NCBI GenBank assembly: GCA_002700405.1
Contig: PACY01000043.1
Span: forward strand, 2,483 to 13,358
Source: Flavobacteriaceae bacterium
GTDB lineage: Bacteria; Bacteroidota; Bacteroidia; Flavobacteriales; Flavobacteriaceae
Direction of reading: 5' to 3'
DNA length: 10,876 nt
Below the pieces are notes generated by a model. The model saw nothing but the letters and a program-made list of their open reading frames with translations. It searched no databases and was not told the DNA's origin. The stretch's first letter is position 1. Each line of letters opens with the position of its first letter. Both the position numbers and the translations under genes were made by a program. This document shows, piece after piece, positions 1 to 6,187 of this stretch.

Positions 1-200
1 TCTTTCATAATATGAACAGGCTTTAATAAACAATCACTAAAATCTCCTTCAGCTTGCATCGTACTTGAGCCATCAAAACCCCAATCTGGAAGGTCTGAAA
101 CAGAATTAATCTTATGATCAACAATTTTAGTTTTACTTCTTAATTTTGCTGTAGGCTGATGACCATCAATCCATATATATTCAACCATGACTTTTCCCAT
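1..200 (-). CDS. glnA: Glutamine synthetase, type II-like, N-terminal fragment (runs off left edge)
   Basis: Only the first 66 codons are inside the window, read from an ATG at 200-198. The peptide contains EYIWIDG (residues 7-13), LRSKTKI (20-26) and, from residue 37, LPDWGFDGSST followed by QAEGDFSDCLLKPV. This is the beta-grasp N-terminal domain of glutamine synthetase, in the form typical of the eukaryote-like type II enzymes (WxYDGSSTxQAxG) rather than of the long GSI. The enzyme makes glutamine from glutamate, ammonium and ATP in the cytoplasm. The start is supported by AGGAG at 209-213, eight bases upstream; a second in-frame ATG lies four codons in. It follows the Lrp-family gene by 24 bases on the same strand, so the two are probably co-transcribed. 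The catalytic C-terminal domain is not visible, so completeness cannot be judged. Confidence 0.9.
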   Translation of the reverse strand, partial: MGKVMVEYIWIDGHQPTAKLRSKTKIVDHKINSVSDLPDWGFDGSSTMQAEGDFSDCLLKPVHIMK

Positions 201-224
201 ATTTATAACTCCTTTTTGATTATT

Positions 225-692
225 TTATTTTGATGTTTTTAAAATTTTATTATTAGATAAAATAATTTGAGTCTCTGTACGAATCACATTAGGCCAAGAC
301 TGTATTTTTCGTAGTAATTTTTCAAGAGAACCTGTATTACGTGTTTCAACCATTAATATATGAGACCCACGACCAGTTGTCGCAAAACATTCAACTATTT
401 CATCTGTTTGGTTAACAAAATCAATAATTTTCTCATAATTAGATGATGATTCTGAAATAACAGTAATCAAAGCTGAAAGATCTAAACCAATTTTTCTAGA
501 ATTAATAACAGCCTTATAACCTTTTATAATATCTAAATCTTCTAATTTTTTAATTCTATCGCTAGTAGCAGGAACTGATAAATTAATTATTTCAGAAATT
601 TTACTAACGGAATTACGAGCATTACTTTTCAATAGCGATACAATTTTCTTATCTGTATCATCTAAGTTTATTGAATCATTAATTTCACTCAT
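225..692 (-). CDS. Lrp/AsnC-family transcriptional regulator
   Basis: A 155-residue protein, the usual length for the family. Residues about 10-60 form the N-terminal winged helix-turn-helix (LDDTDKKIVSLLKSNARNS, then SVPATSDRIKKLEDLDIIKGY). Residues about 68-150 match the AsnC/RAM ligand-binding domain, including the family pattern around TTGRGSHILMVETRNTGSLEKLL (TGxxDyLLxVxxxdxxxLexfL in relatives), with a Ser-His pair where many members have Asp-Tyr. Members form dimers to octamers, sense amino acids and bind AT-rich dyads. The gene lies 24 bases upstream of glutamine synthetase on the same strand, so control of glutamine or nitrogen metabolism is a reasonable inference, but the effector is unknown. 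The start at 692 has only a weak ribosome site (TTAGGT). The stop is TAA. The gene is divergent from the arsC-like gene and shares an 89-base intergenic region with it. Confidence 0.92.
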   Translation of the reverse strand: MSEINDSINLDDTDKKIVSLLKSNARNSVSKISEIINLSVPATSDRIKKLEDLDIIKGYKAVINSRKIGLDLSALITVISESSSNYEKIIDFVNQTDEIVECFATTGRGSHILMVETRNTGSLEKLLRKIQSWPNVIRTETQIILSNNKILKTSK

Positions 693-721
693 ACCTAATT
701 TTATTAAGTTTTTTGTTAATT

Positions 722-740
722 TACAATATATTTTTTTGTA
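722..740. promoter_or_regulatory. Candidate Lrp-type operator dyad
   Basis: TACAA at 722-726 and TTGTA at 736-740 form an inverted repeat with an AT-only nine-base centre, 30 bases upstream of the lrp-like start codon. Size and composition fit Lrp/AsnC family sites (about 15-19 bases, AT-rich centre, flanking dyad). In AT-rich DNA a 5-base dyad is not rare, so confidence is low. Confidence 0.3.
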
Positions 741-770
741 TATTTTCGGTATACCTTATTTTTTAAATTA

Positions 771-776
771 AAGGAG
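771..776 (+). promoter_or_regulatory. Ribosome binding site that sets the TTG start of the arsC-like gene
   Basis: AAGGAG lies five bases upstream of TTG at 782-784. No in-frame ATG exists between this site and the conserved YHNP motif, so the strong Shine-Dalgarno sequence decides the non-ATG start. Its presence also argues that the gene is translated even though its reading frame contains a UGA. Confidence 0.75.
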
Positions 777-781
777 TTAAT

Positions 782-1132
782 TTGATTATCTTATATCACA
801 ATCCACTTTGAAGCAAAAGTAGAAAATCAGTTGAGATTTTAAATCAAAAGAATATTCAATTTAAAATAATTGAATATTTAAAAGTAGGTATAACAAAATT
901 AGAGCTAACTCAAATTGCTAAAAAATTAAACTTAAGACCTAAAGATTTTATTAGAAAAAATGATAAATTATTCAAGGAAAATAATTTTACATTATTATTA
1001 GAGAATGACAATAAAACATTTGATTTAATTGTAGAAAATCCAAGAATATTAGAAAGACCAATAGCTGTAGATAAAAACAAAGCCATTATAGCAAGACCTC
1101 CAGAGAAACTATTGGATAGTTTTTTACTTTAA
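782..1132 (+). CDS. arsC: ArsC-family protein with selenocysteine (in-frame UGA) at the catalytic position
   Basis: Read through one UGA, this is a 116-residue protein, the normal length for the short bacterial ArsC family (glutaredoxin/thioredoxin fold). It starts IILYHNPL-U-SKSRKS, where family members have YHNPxCSKSR. The UGA is therefore residue 10, the catalytic cysteine that attacks arsenate. The three arginines that bind oxyanion in plasmid R773 ArsC (Arg60, Arg94, Arg107) have counterparts at R58, R92 (ILERPIAV) and R105 (IIARPPEKLL). Everything after the UGA is intact to the TAA, which argues against decay. The start is TTG at 782 with AAGGAG five bases upstream. No arsR, arsB, acr3 or glutaredoxin gene is in view, so the substrate (arsenate or another oxidant) is unproven. 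The 3' end overlaps the convergent C25 peptidase gene by nine bases. The alternatives are a nonsense mutation or sequencing error at this one codon, or Spx-like function; the RPPE tail favours true ArsC. Confidence 0.85.
809..811 (+). other. UGA codon predicted to encode selenocysteine
   Basis: TGA lies in frame between CTT (Leu9) and AGC (Ser11) of the ArsC-like gene and falls precisely on the redox-active cysteine of the family. Redox cysteine sites are where selenocysteine normally occurs. UGA is a normal stop elsewhere in this window (the minus-strand gene ending at 5948), so recoding must be local, as with selenocysteine. Confidence 0.8.
823..840 (+). promoter_or_regulatory. Candidate bacterial SECIS hairpin
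   Basis: AAAATC (823-828) pairs perfectly with GATTTT (835-840) around the six-base loop AGTTGA (829-834). Seventeen bases separate the UGA from the loop, and the second loop base is G. Both fit the known bacterial SECIS rule: an apical loop about 16-37 bases after UGA with a G in the first two loop positions, bound by SelB. The stem has only one GC pair, so it is weak, and a competing 4-base stem (831-834 with 844-847) can be drawn. Confidence 0.6.
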
Positions 1133-1363
1133 AAGAACAACCCTTTGAGTATAAATATCTTGACCTAATTCTAGTTTTACTATATAAACACTAGTAGCCA
1201 TGCTTTTAGAATTCCATTTTATTTTATGACTCCCCATTGTTTGATAGGCATCTAAAATAGTTTCAATCAATCTACCATTTAAATCATATATAGATACAGT
1301 CACATTAGAAGACTTTTCTAAGCTATATTCTATATTTAAACTAGGATTAAAAGGGTTTGGGTA
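1124..1363 (-). other. C-terminal sorting domain (type IX-like) of the C25 peptidase
   Basis: The last 79 residues begin YPNPFNP and continue with NIEYSL, VTVSIYDLNGRLIETI, HKIKWN, SVYIVKLELG and the basic end RVVLLK. This is the pattern of the type A Por-secretion sorting domain / FlgD-like Ig fold. It parallels the tail of the repeat protein at 5948-6187, with an identical length of 79 residues and the shared ending LLK. Confidence 0.85.
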
Positions 1364-3706
1364 AGTTTTAAGTATAGAAAACTCTTTATCTGAATTATTG
1401 TCTATAATATCTAAAGGATTATTGTCAGCTGTAAACCTAATAGCATAACCATTATTTAAATTTGGTGTAATCTCAGAATCTCCATCATTAAAAACAACCT
1501 GAGAACCAAAGTTTTGATCTGGAGACTCTATTCCGATTGTTGAAAAATTACCATTCTCATCAATATCATGCGTTTCTTGATAAACAAAAACCACACCCCC
1601 TTGATTAACTATGTTTTCATAAATATCTTGATTAAATAGTTGTAATTGAAATGTGTTCTTAACACAATCTGGACAATTTTCATCATCTTCACCATTAGAT
1701 ACATTATTCCATTGAATTATAAACCTATTATAGGTTTCATCATATAGAGAATATACATCAAAATCTTCTCCTTGATCCCAATATCCATTACCATTTCTAT
1801 CTTGAAACCATTCTCCATCATCATAAGTACAGTTTCCATTTAAATCCTCAAAAGGCTCTTTAGCATTATCATCTAAATCATCCATAAAAGGAGCAAGCAT
1901 TGCAGACGGGCCTAAAGGAAATGGGATTGAAAAATTCCAAAAATAAGGAATCTCGCATCTTTCAAATGATGCCCATCCATTTGAAGAAATCGTCATACTA
2001 GTATAATTTTGACCATAAAAATTAAAATCAAAAGGTAGTTCAATTTCTGTAACCGTATCATCAGTTAAACATAAATTTACTCCATTAACAGATGCTTCTT
2101 CCCAATTCGTATCATCATTTAATGAAATACTATAAATATAATCAGCTAATGGCTCTGGAGTTACTTCGTAAGTATGTTCCGAAAATTCTGTACCTGAATC
2201 ACTATTAAAAGCAATTGCTATGTTTTCTTGAAAATGATTAGAATGATTTAAATATAAACTCATTTCAGACCCAATATTAATTTCAGCTTCATCAATATCA
2301 ATATCAATCCAACCACTTTCATTAGATAAATCTTTACCTATTAAATCACCATTAAATAACAAAGCAGCAACAACATCCTTAACTGCATCACCATTTTCAT
2401 CTACTATCTGTAAAGACACAAAAGAATTAGATAAAGAAGTATCTCCTATAACACTTAAAGATGTAGGATTAGTTAATCTAATTGGAATACTTGGATCACC
2501 CAAAACACCATAAATATGATAGTAAAAACCAGGAATATCTGTATTATTAATAATTAGACCATCAAATTCGGTTCTAACAGAATCTTTTCCAGCATGCAAA
2601 GCTGGAGCTAATTCTGTTTTTCTAAATTCTAAAATTTCATCCCACATAGCTCCGCACATTACATTATTAAACCTTGTATCAGTATCTAAATCAGATGGAC
2701 CAATCATCGCAACAGCACCTTTAGGGTTAGCAGGACTACCAGCTGTAACCATTTCTTCACCAAAGCATTTCTCTAAACCAACACCTGAATAATCATTACC
2801 AAAATCACCAGTATTACACACAAAACTAAATACAATTGGTAAATCCCAACCATTATTTAACTGAGCAATTTCTTCTCTATGAAAATAAGGCTTATGCCAT
2901 CCATTCGCATCTCCCCATCCTCTATAATTAATAACTCCAACTCCTTCATTCCATGAATTTGCAATATTAGGGTTATACTCATTTTGATTACCCATATGAA
3001 AAAAAGCGGTATCAACATCATCATAGCCGTAATCATACAACTCGTCAAGAAGCCATAAAGAAGTCCACCTAGGCGTTACTGGCCAATCCCAAGGCTGAAC
3101 ACCTGCCCCATCTTTAAAGTTTCCCGCAACAAGCAAAGCTTCATTAAACCTATTTAAATTAGTCGATTGCTCTAACCTTGTATGCTCAATTGTTTTTGCT
3201 TTTAAAACTAAAATATCTTGAATTTGCCTAACAGGCCAACGACCAAGAAAAAACCTTGGATTTTGAACATCTTGACCTACATATGTATAAGTATAATCTG
3301 TAACATCTAATTCCTCAAAATTATATGATGGTATAGTAAATGTAGGAACAGCATAAGCCCCATTCCAATCTCCTACAAGCAGAACATATTCAAGCATTGG
3401 ATTATTATTTTTGTAATTCTGTAAATGTCCTTTAAGACCTGTATTTGAATCTATCCCTAACTGATCTAAAGATATAACATCTACATCATAACCTTGACTT
3501 TTCTTAAATTCTATAAAATCTTCTCCATTAGATTGATCACCCAACCAATTTTCTAAACTTTGAGATGCTAAAACAATTAAAAAAATACCTCTTTCGTATT
3601 CAGCAGGCCTACTATCAATACCCTGATGAGATAAAGGTAACTTTAACATATTATTTGAAAATAAAATAGAAATTATACAAAATAGTAAAGTTAGTTTTTT
3701 GTTCAT
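1124..3706 (-). CDS. Secreted C25 (gingipain-family) cysteine peptidase with C-terminal sorting domain
   Basis: An 860-residue protein. Residues 1-17 are a signal peptide. Residues about 38-410 match the gingipain-type C25 domain: YVLLVGDW (107-114), DYTYTYVG then FFLGRWPVR (152-160), INYRGWGDANGW (259-270), VFSFVCNTGDFG (292-303), and the closing GVLGDPSIPIRL (400-411). Cys297 is the expected nucleophile, but the catalytic His of the gingipain GHG motif is Trp264 here; His271 and His276 are close by. Residues about 412-515 look Ig-like. Residues about 520-760 are an uncharacterised beta-rich domain holding two tandem DxNGN/DxGE calcium-type loops (621-647). Residues 782-860 are a YPNPFNP sorting domain ending in VVLLK, so export to the cell surface or medium by a type IX-like route is inferred. 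The start has AGGGG at the very end of the upstream M14 gene, with a one-base intergenic gap. It is the last gene of the cluster. Confidence 0.88.
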   Translation of the reverse strand: MNKKLTLLFCIISILFSNNMLKLPLSHQGIDSRPAEYERGIFLIVLASQSLENWLGDQSNGEDFIEFKKSQGYDVDVISLDQLGIDSNTGLKGHLQNYKNNNPMLEYVLLVGDWNGAYAVPTFTIPSYNFEELDVTDYTYTYVGQDVQNPRFFLGRWPVRQIQDILVLKAKTIEHTRLEQSTNLNRFNEALLVAGNFKDGAGVQPWDWPVTPRWTSLWLLDELYDYGYDDVDTAFFHMGNQNEYNPNIANSWNEGVGVINYRGWGDANGWHKPYFHREEIAQLNNGWDLPIVFSFVCNTGDFGNDYSGVGLEKCFGEEMVTAGSPANPKGAVAMIGPSDLDTDTRFNNVMCGAMWDEILEFRKTELAPALHAGKDSVRTEFDGLIINNTDIPGFYYHIYGVLGDPSIPIRLTNPTSLSVIGDTSLSNSFVSLQIVDENGDAVKDVVAALLFNGDLIGKDLSNESGWIDIDIDEAEINIGSEMSLYLNHSNHFQENIAIAFNSDSGTEFSEHTYEVTPEPLADYIYSISLNDDTNWEEASVNGVNLCLTDDTVTEIELPFDFNFYGQNYTSMTISSNGWASFERCEIPYFWNFSIPFPLGPSAMLAPFMDDLDDNAKEPFEDLNGNCTYDDGEWFQDRNGNGYWDQGEDFDVYSLYDETYNRFIIQWNNVSNGEDDENCPDCVKNTFQLQLFNQDIYENIVNQGGVVFVYQETHDIDENGNFSTIGIESPDQNFGSQVVFNDGDSEITPNLNNGYAIRFTADNNPLDIIDNNSDKEFSILKTYPNPFNPSLNIEYSLEKSSNVTVSIYDLNGRLIETILDAYQTMGSHKIKWNSKSMATSVYIVKLELGQDIYTQRVVLLK
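1766..1846 (-). other. Tandem calcium-type loops within the C25 protein
   Basis: Residues 621-647 contain DLNGNCTYDDGE followed directly by DRNGNGYWDQGE. The regular Asp/Asn/Gly spacing resembles EF-hand or dockerin-like calcium loops. Calcium binding is inferred from the pattern alone. Confidence 0.55.
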
Positions 3707-3707
3707 A

Positions 3708-3899
3708 CTAGTCCCCTAAAATAAAAGTTATTAAAATTGCTATGTCTAATATATTAATCCCATTATCTTGATTAATATCAGATACACACCCATAATACCC
3801 TAAAGCTTGTTCATTTTCAAATACATAATTTAACATTTTCATTATATCGTTTATATTTAGAAAACCATCAAAATTAATATCGCCATAAAAACACATATC
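3708..3899 (-). other. Dockerin-like calcium-binding pair at the C terminus of the M14 protein
   Basis: Residues 685-747 contain two related segments, GDINFDGFLNINDIMKML and SDINQDNGINILDIAILI, about 34 residues apart. Each has the dockerin calcium loop (D-x-N-x-D-G/N-x-x-N-x-x-D) followed by a hydrophobic helix. Dockerins bind cohesin domains. No cohesin is evident in this window, and the second loop has Asn where Gly is usual. Confidence 0.75.
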
Positions 3900-5951
3900 T
3901 AAACCTGAATCAGATAAAATTTGAATATTATCAACTATTACTCCTCTGTAGTAGAGTGATTCATCAGTATCTAAAAACATATTAAGCCTTAAATTCTCGC
4001 TATTATTTTGATTAAAACTAAAAATAAACTGATTGAAATTTTTAAAATTATGTCCAGAAAAATGTCTCTGAGATAAAATGTCACCATTTTCATTTAGATA
4101 GGCCAATGAAAAATAATCCCTATCCCATTCTAATTCATATTTCATATCAATCAAAGTAACTATATTAGAATTATTAAAAGCTGGATTTAGAGCCATTGAG
4201 CTGAAAGTACCACTCTCATAATAAGAAGAAGACTGTGAGTATATGTTTTGATCGAAGTACCAATCTCCAGAATTAATAATCCAATCATTAAAATTAATTC
4301 CATTATAAACTAATTTTGACCACTTTAAATCATAATCAAAAGCTGAATTTGAATTAACTAATATTGTATCCTGAATTGGTAGTAAATTATTATAGTTTGA
4401 ACCTTGTAATTCAATTTCATAACTTCCTTCAAATAAATCAAGCATAAAATTTTCAGAAAATATTTCAATTTTTTGAGTATCCCACTCACTTTTTAAACTT
4501 AAAATTAATGGAGATGAAAAATCATAATAACTTGGAAAATTAAAATTAAATTCAATATTATAATTTGGAAGTGGCTCCATTAAGATATCTTTTTCTAAAA
4601 AGGAAGAAGCGCTAGGAACTATATCAGACTCTACATATGTTTGATATCCCTTTGACTTTACCTGTAAAGTAAAAGTTCCAGGATACAATAAACGTCTGTA
4701 TCGACCAAAATTATCTGTCATTCTAGGTTTTAACATCGGACCTTGCATCTCTAAAATAGAAACTTCTGCATTTAATATTTCGTCTGAATTAATATCCTTA
4801 ATTAATCCATGTATAAGATATTTATCTGCACCTATTTCACCAAAATTATTTCCTGAAGCTCTATTAATTAAATGAAATGCTCCAACAAGGTTTCTATCAA
4901 TAGTATCCTCTATAATATCTACATCACTACTTTGCATATTAGAAGTTCCTGCTTCAATCAAATATTGAATACAGCCTGTTTGACTATAAAACCAATCATG
5001 AGCATTTCCTCTTCTTGATATACTTCCCGAAGGCAAATAAGTTGTTATTCCATCCTGAGTAGGAATAAAAGATGCTATATCCCTACCCAATTTATCTACA
5101 ACTTCAAAATCTGGACTAGGCTTATTTTCTGTCCACAACCAAGGATAAATAACTTTTTCAGAAACACAACCCGATCTAGAACTATGATAAGCTATAGATA
5201 ATAAAAATTGTTTTTCAATAGCAAAATCTCTTATAGCCTGTATTTCTAACTCAGAAAAAGGCTCTTCTCCTCTGTAATAATCAAAATTTGAGATGTATGA
5301 TGGATTTCCAGAGCACCCATAATCAAGTTCATACTTATCATCACCAAATATCCAATTAAAATCATAATTCCGATTTAAATCTACTCCATCAGAATCATTA
5401 CCTGGGCCATAAACATAATCAAAAATCCCATTTAAATTGATGTCAGTTTTATTTTTTCGATACCATTCATCTTGAATCCATTCTCCATTTAAAGTGTCAC
5501 CATGAACTGTTAATAAGCCTTCAGGGTTATGAGTAGGAACAACCCATAATTCTGTATTTTCAATAGCCATTTTTCTATCTAAATAATTAACAGGATAAAA
5601 TGCGTTTGCATGAAGTAACCAATCAATCAATTCCATAGCAATCTCAACCCCATATATCTCTTCAGCATGACATTGACCTAAAATTAAAACTCTAGGCTCA
5701 TCTTGATTCTCATCTGCATTGTAAGATAATTTAACTGCATATATTGGTAAGCTATCTCTAGAAGATACACCTATTTGACTTAGCTCATAAATAATACCAC
5801 TTCCTGGATATTGTGCTGGCCAAGGGTTATCATTAGCTCCAAATTCTATATCCCAATCTTGAAGCTGCTGCTCTACCTCATAAAAGGTATGATATCTCTC
5901 AGAAAGAGAAAACAAAGGGACAAAAAATATTAATATATATAAAAATATCAT
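3708..5951 (-). CDS. Secreted M14 zinc carboxypeptidase with regulatory-like domain and C-terminal dockerin
   Basis: A 747-residue protein. Residues 1-16 are a signal peptide. The peptidase domain (about 20-365) has all key M14 residues: the zinc ligands in GQCHAEE (His95, Glu98) and AYHS (His256), substrate-binding Asn193/Arg194 in GVDLNRN, and the catalytic Glu333 in YLIEAG. It should remove C-terminal amino acids from peptides outside the cytoplasm. Residues about 377-462 are a carboxypeptidase regulatory-like beta-sandwich (IHGLIKD...ILNAEVSI...DNFGRYRRLLYPGTFTLQV). Residues about 463-680 are an unassigned beta-rich region. Residues 685-747 carry a dockerin-like pair. Unlike both flanking genes it has no YPNPFNP tail. 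Its ATG overlaps the TGA stop of the upstream gene (ATGA) and lacks a Shine-Dalgarno sequence, so translation is probably coupled. The stop is TAG, one base before the C25 start. Confidence 0.92.
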   Translation of the reverse strand: MIFLYILIFFVPLFSLSERYHTFYEVEQQLQDWDIEFGANDNPWPAQYPGSGIIYELSQIGVSSRDSLPIYAVKLSYNADENQDEPRVLILGQCHAEEIYGVEIAMELIDWLLHANAFYPVNYLDRKMAIENTELWVVPTHNPEGLLTVHGDTLNGEWIQDEWYRKNKTDINLNGIFDYVYGPGNDSDGVDLNRNYDFNWIFGDDKYELDYGCSGNPSYISNFDYYRGEEPFSELEIQAIRDFAIEKQFLLSIAYHSSRSGCVSEKVIYPWLWTENKPSPDFEVVDKLGRDIASFIPTQDGITTYLPSGSISRRGNAHDWFYSQTGCIQYLIEAGTSNMQSSDVDIIEDTIDRNLVGAFHLINRASGNNFGEIGADKYLIHGLIKDINSDEILNAEVSILEMQGPMLKPRMTDNFGRYRRLLYPGTFTLQVKSKGYQTYVESDIVPSASSFLEKDILMEPLPNYNIEFNFNFPSYYDFSSPLILSLKSEWDTQKIEIFSENFMLDLFEGSYEIELQGSNYNNLLPIQDTILVNSNSAFDYDLKWSKLVYNGINFNDWIINSGDWYFDQNIYSQSSSYYESGTFSSMALNPAFNNSNIVTLIDMKYELEWDRDYFSLAYLNENGDILSQRHFSGHNFKNFNQFIFSFNQNNSENLRLNMFLDTDESLYYRGVIVDNIQILSDSGLDMCFYGDINFDGFLNINDIMKMLNYVFENEQALGYYGCVSDINQDNGINILDIAILITFILGD

Positions 5952-6187
5952 TTTAATAATGACACTTTAGAGCTTATATATGAACCGCCTGAACCAATAG
6001 TAACAATATATATACCACTTGAATAATTTTGAGCATTCCATTTAAAACTATGATTACCATTATTTAAATAATTATCATACAAAGTATCAATCAACCTTCC
6101 ATTTAAATTATATATTTTAACTGAAACTTGATTATTTACAGGATTAAAAAAGCTTACATTAACCTCTGGGTTAAATGGATTTGGATA
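5948..6187 (-). other. C-terminal sorting domain (type IX-like) of the repeat protein
   Basis: The final 79 residues begin YPNPFNP, then VSVKIYNLNGRLIDTLYD, HSFKWNAQ, SGIYIVTIGSG and the end KVSLLK. This matches the type A sorting domain and closely parallels the C25 peptidase tail, including NLNGRLI against DLNGRLI. Both proteins are therefore probably exported by the same machinery. Confidence 0.87.

Larger units (their letters stand above)
693..781. promoter_or_regulatory. Divergent intergenic region of lrp-like and arsC-like genes
   Basis: These 89 very AT-rich bases must hold the start signals for both divergent genes, because no other space is available. I could not assign convincing -35/-10 hexamers on either strand. 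Two dyads are visible: TACAA-N9-TTGTA at 722-740 and the 8-base palindrome GGTATACC at 748-755. Lrp-family proteins typically autoregulate from such AT-rich dyads, so one or both could be operators. This is inference only. Confidence 0.5.

Noticed and set aside
809..811. The UGA as a plain nonsense mutation making the arsC-like gene a pseudogene
   Set aside because: It falls on the single codon of the redox-active cysteine, the remaining 106 codons are intact with conserved arginines, and a hairpin with SECIS geometry follows. A mutation or sequencing error remains possible but is less likely.
809..811. UGA read as Gly or Trp by a variant genetic code
   Set aside because: UGA terminates the repeat protein at 5948-5950 at the expected end of its sorting domain, and the other complete proteins in the window need no UGA decoding.
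1171..1195. Hairpin CTAGT/ACTAG as a terminator for the plus-strand arsC-like gene
   Set aside because: The stem is short and interrupted, no T-run follows on the plus strand, and it lies inside the sorting-domain coding sequence.
2857..3048. Minus-strand ORF of 63 codons
   Set aside because: It lies wholly inside the C25 peptidase coding region in another frame, and its peptide shows no domain or ribosome site.
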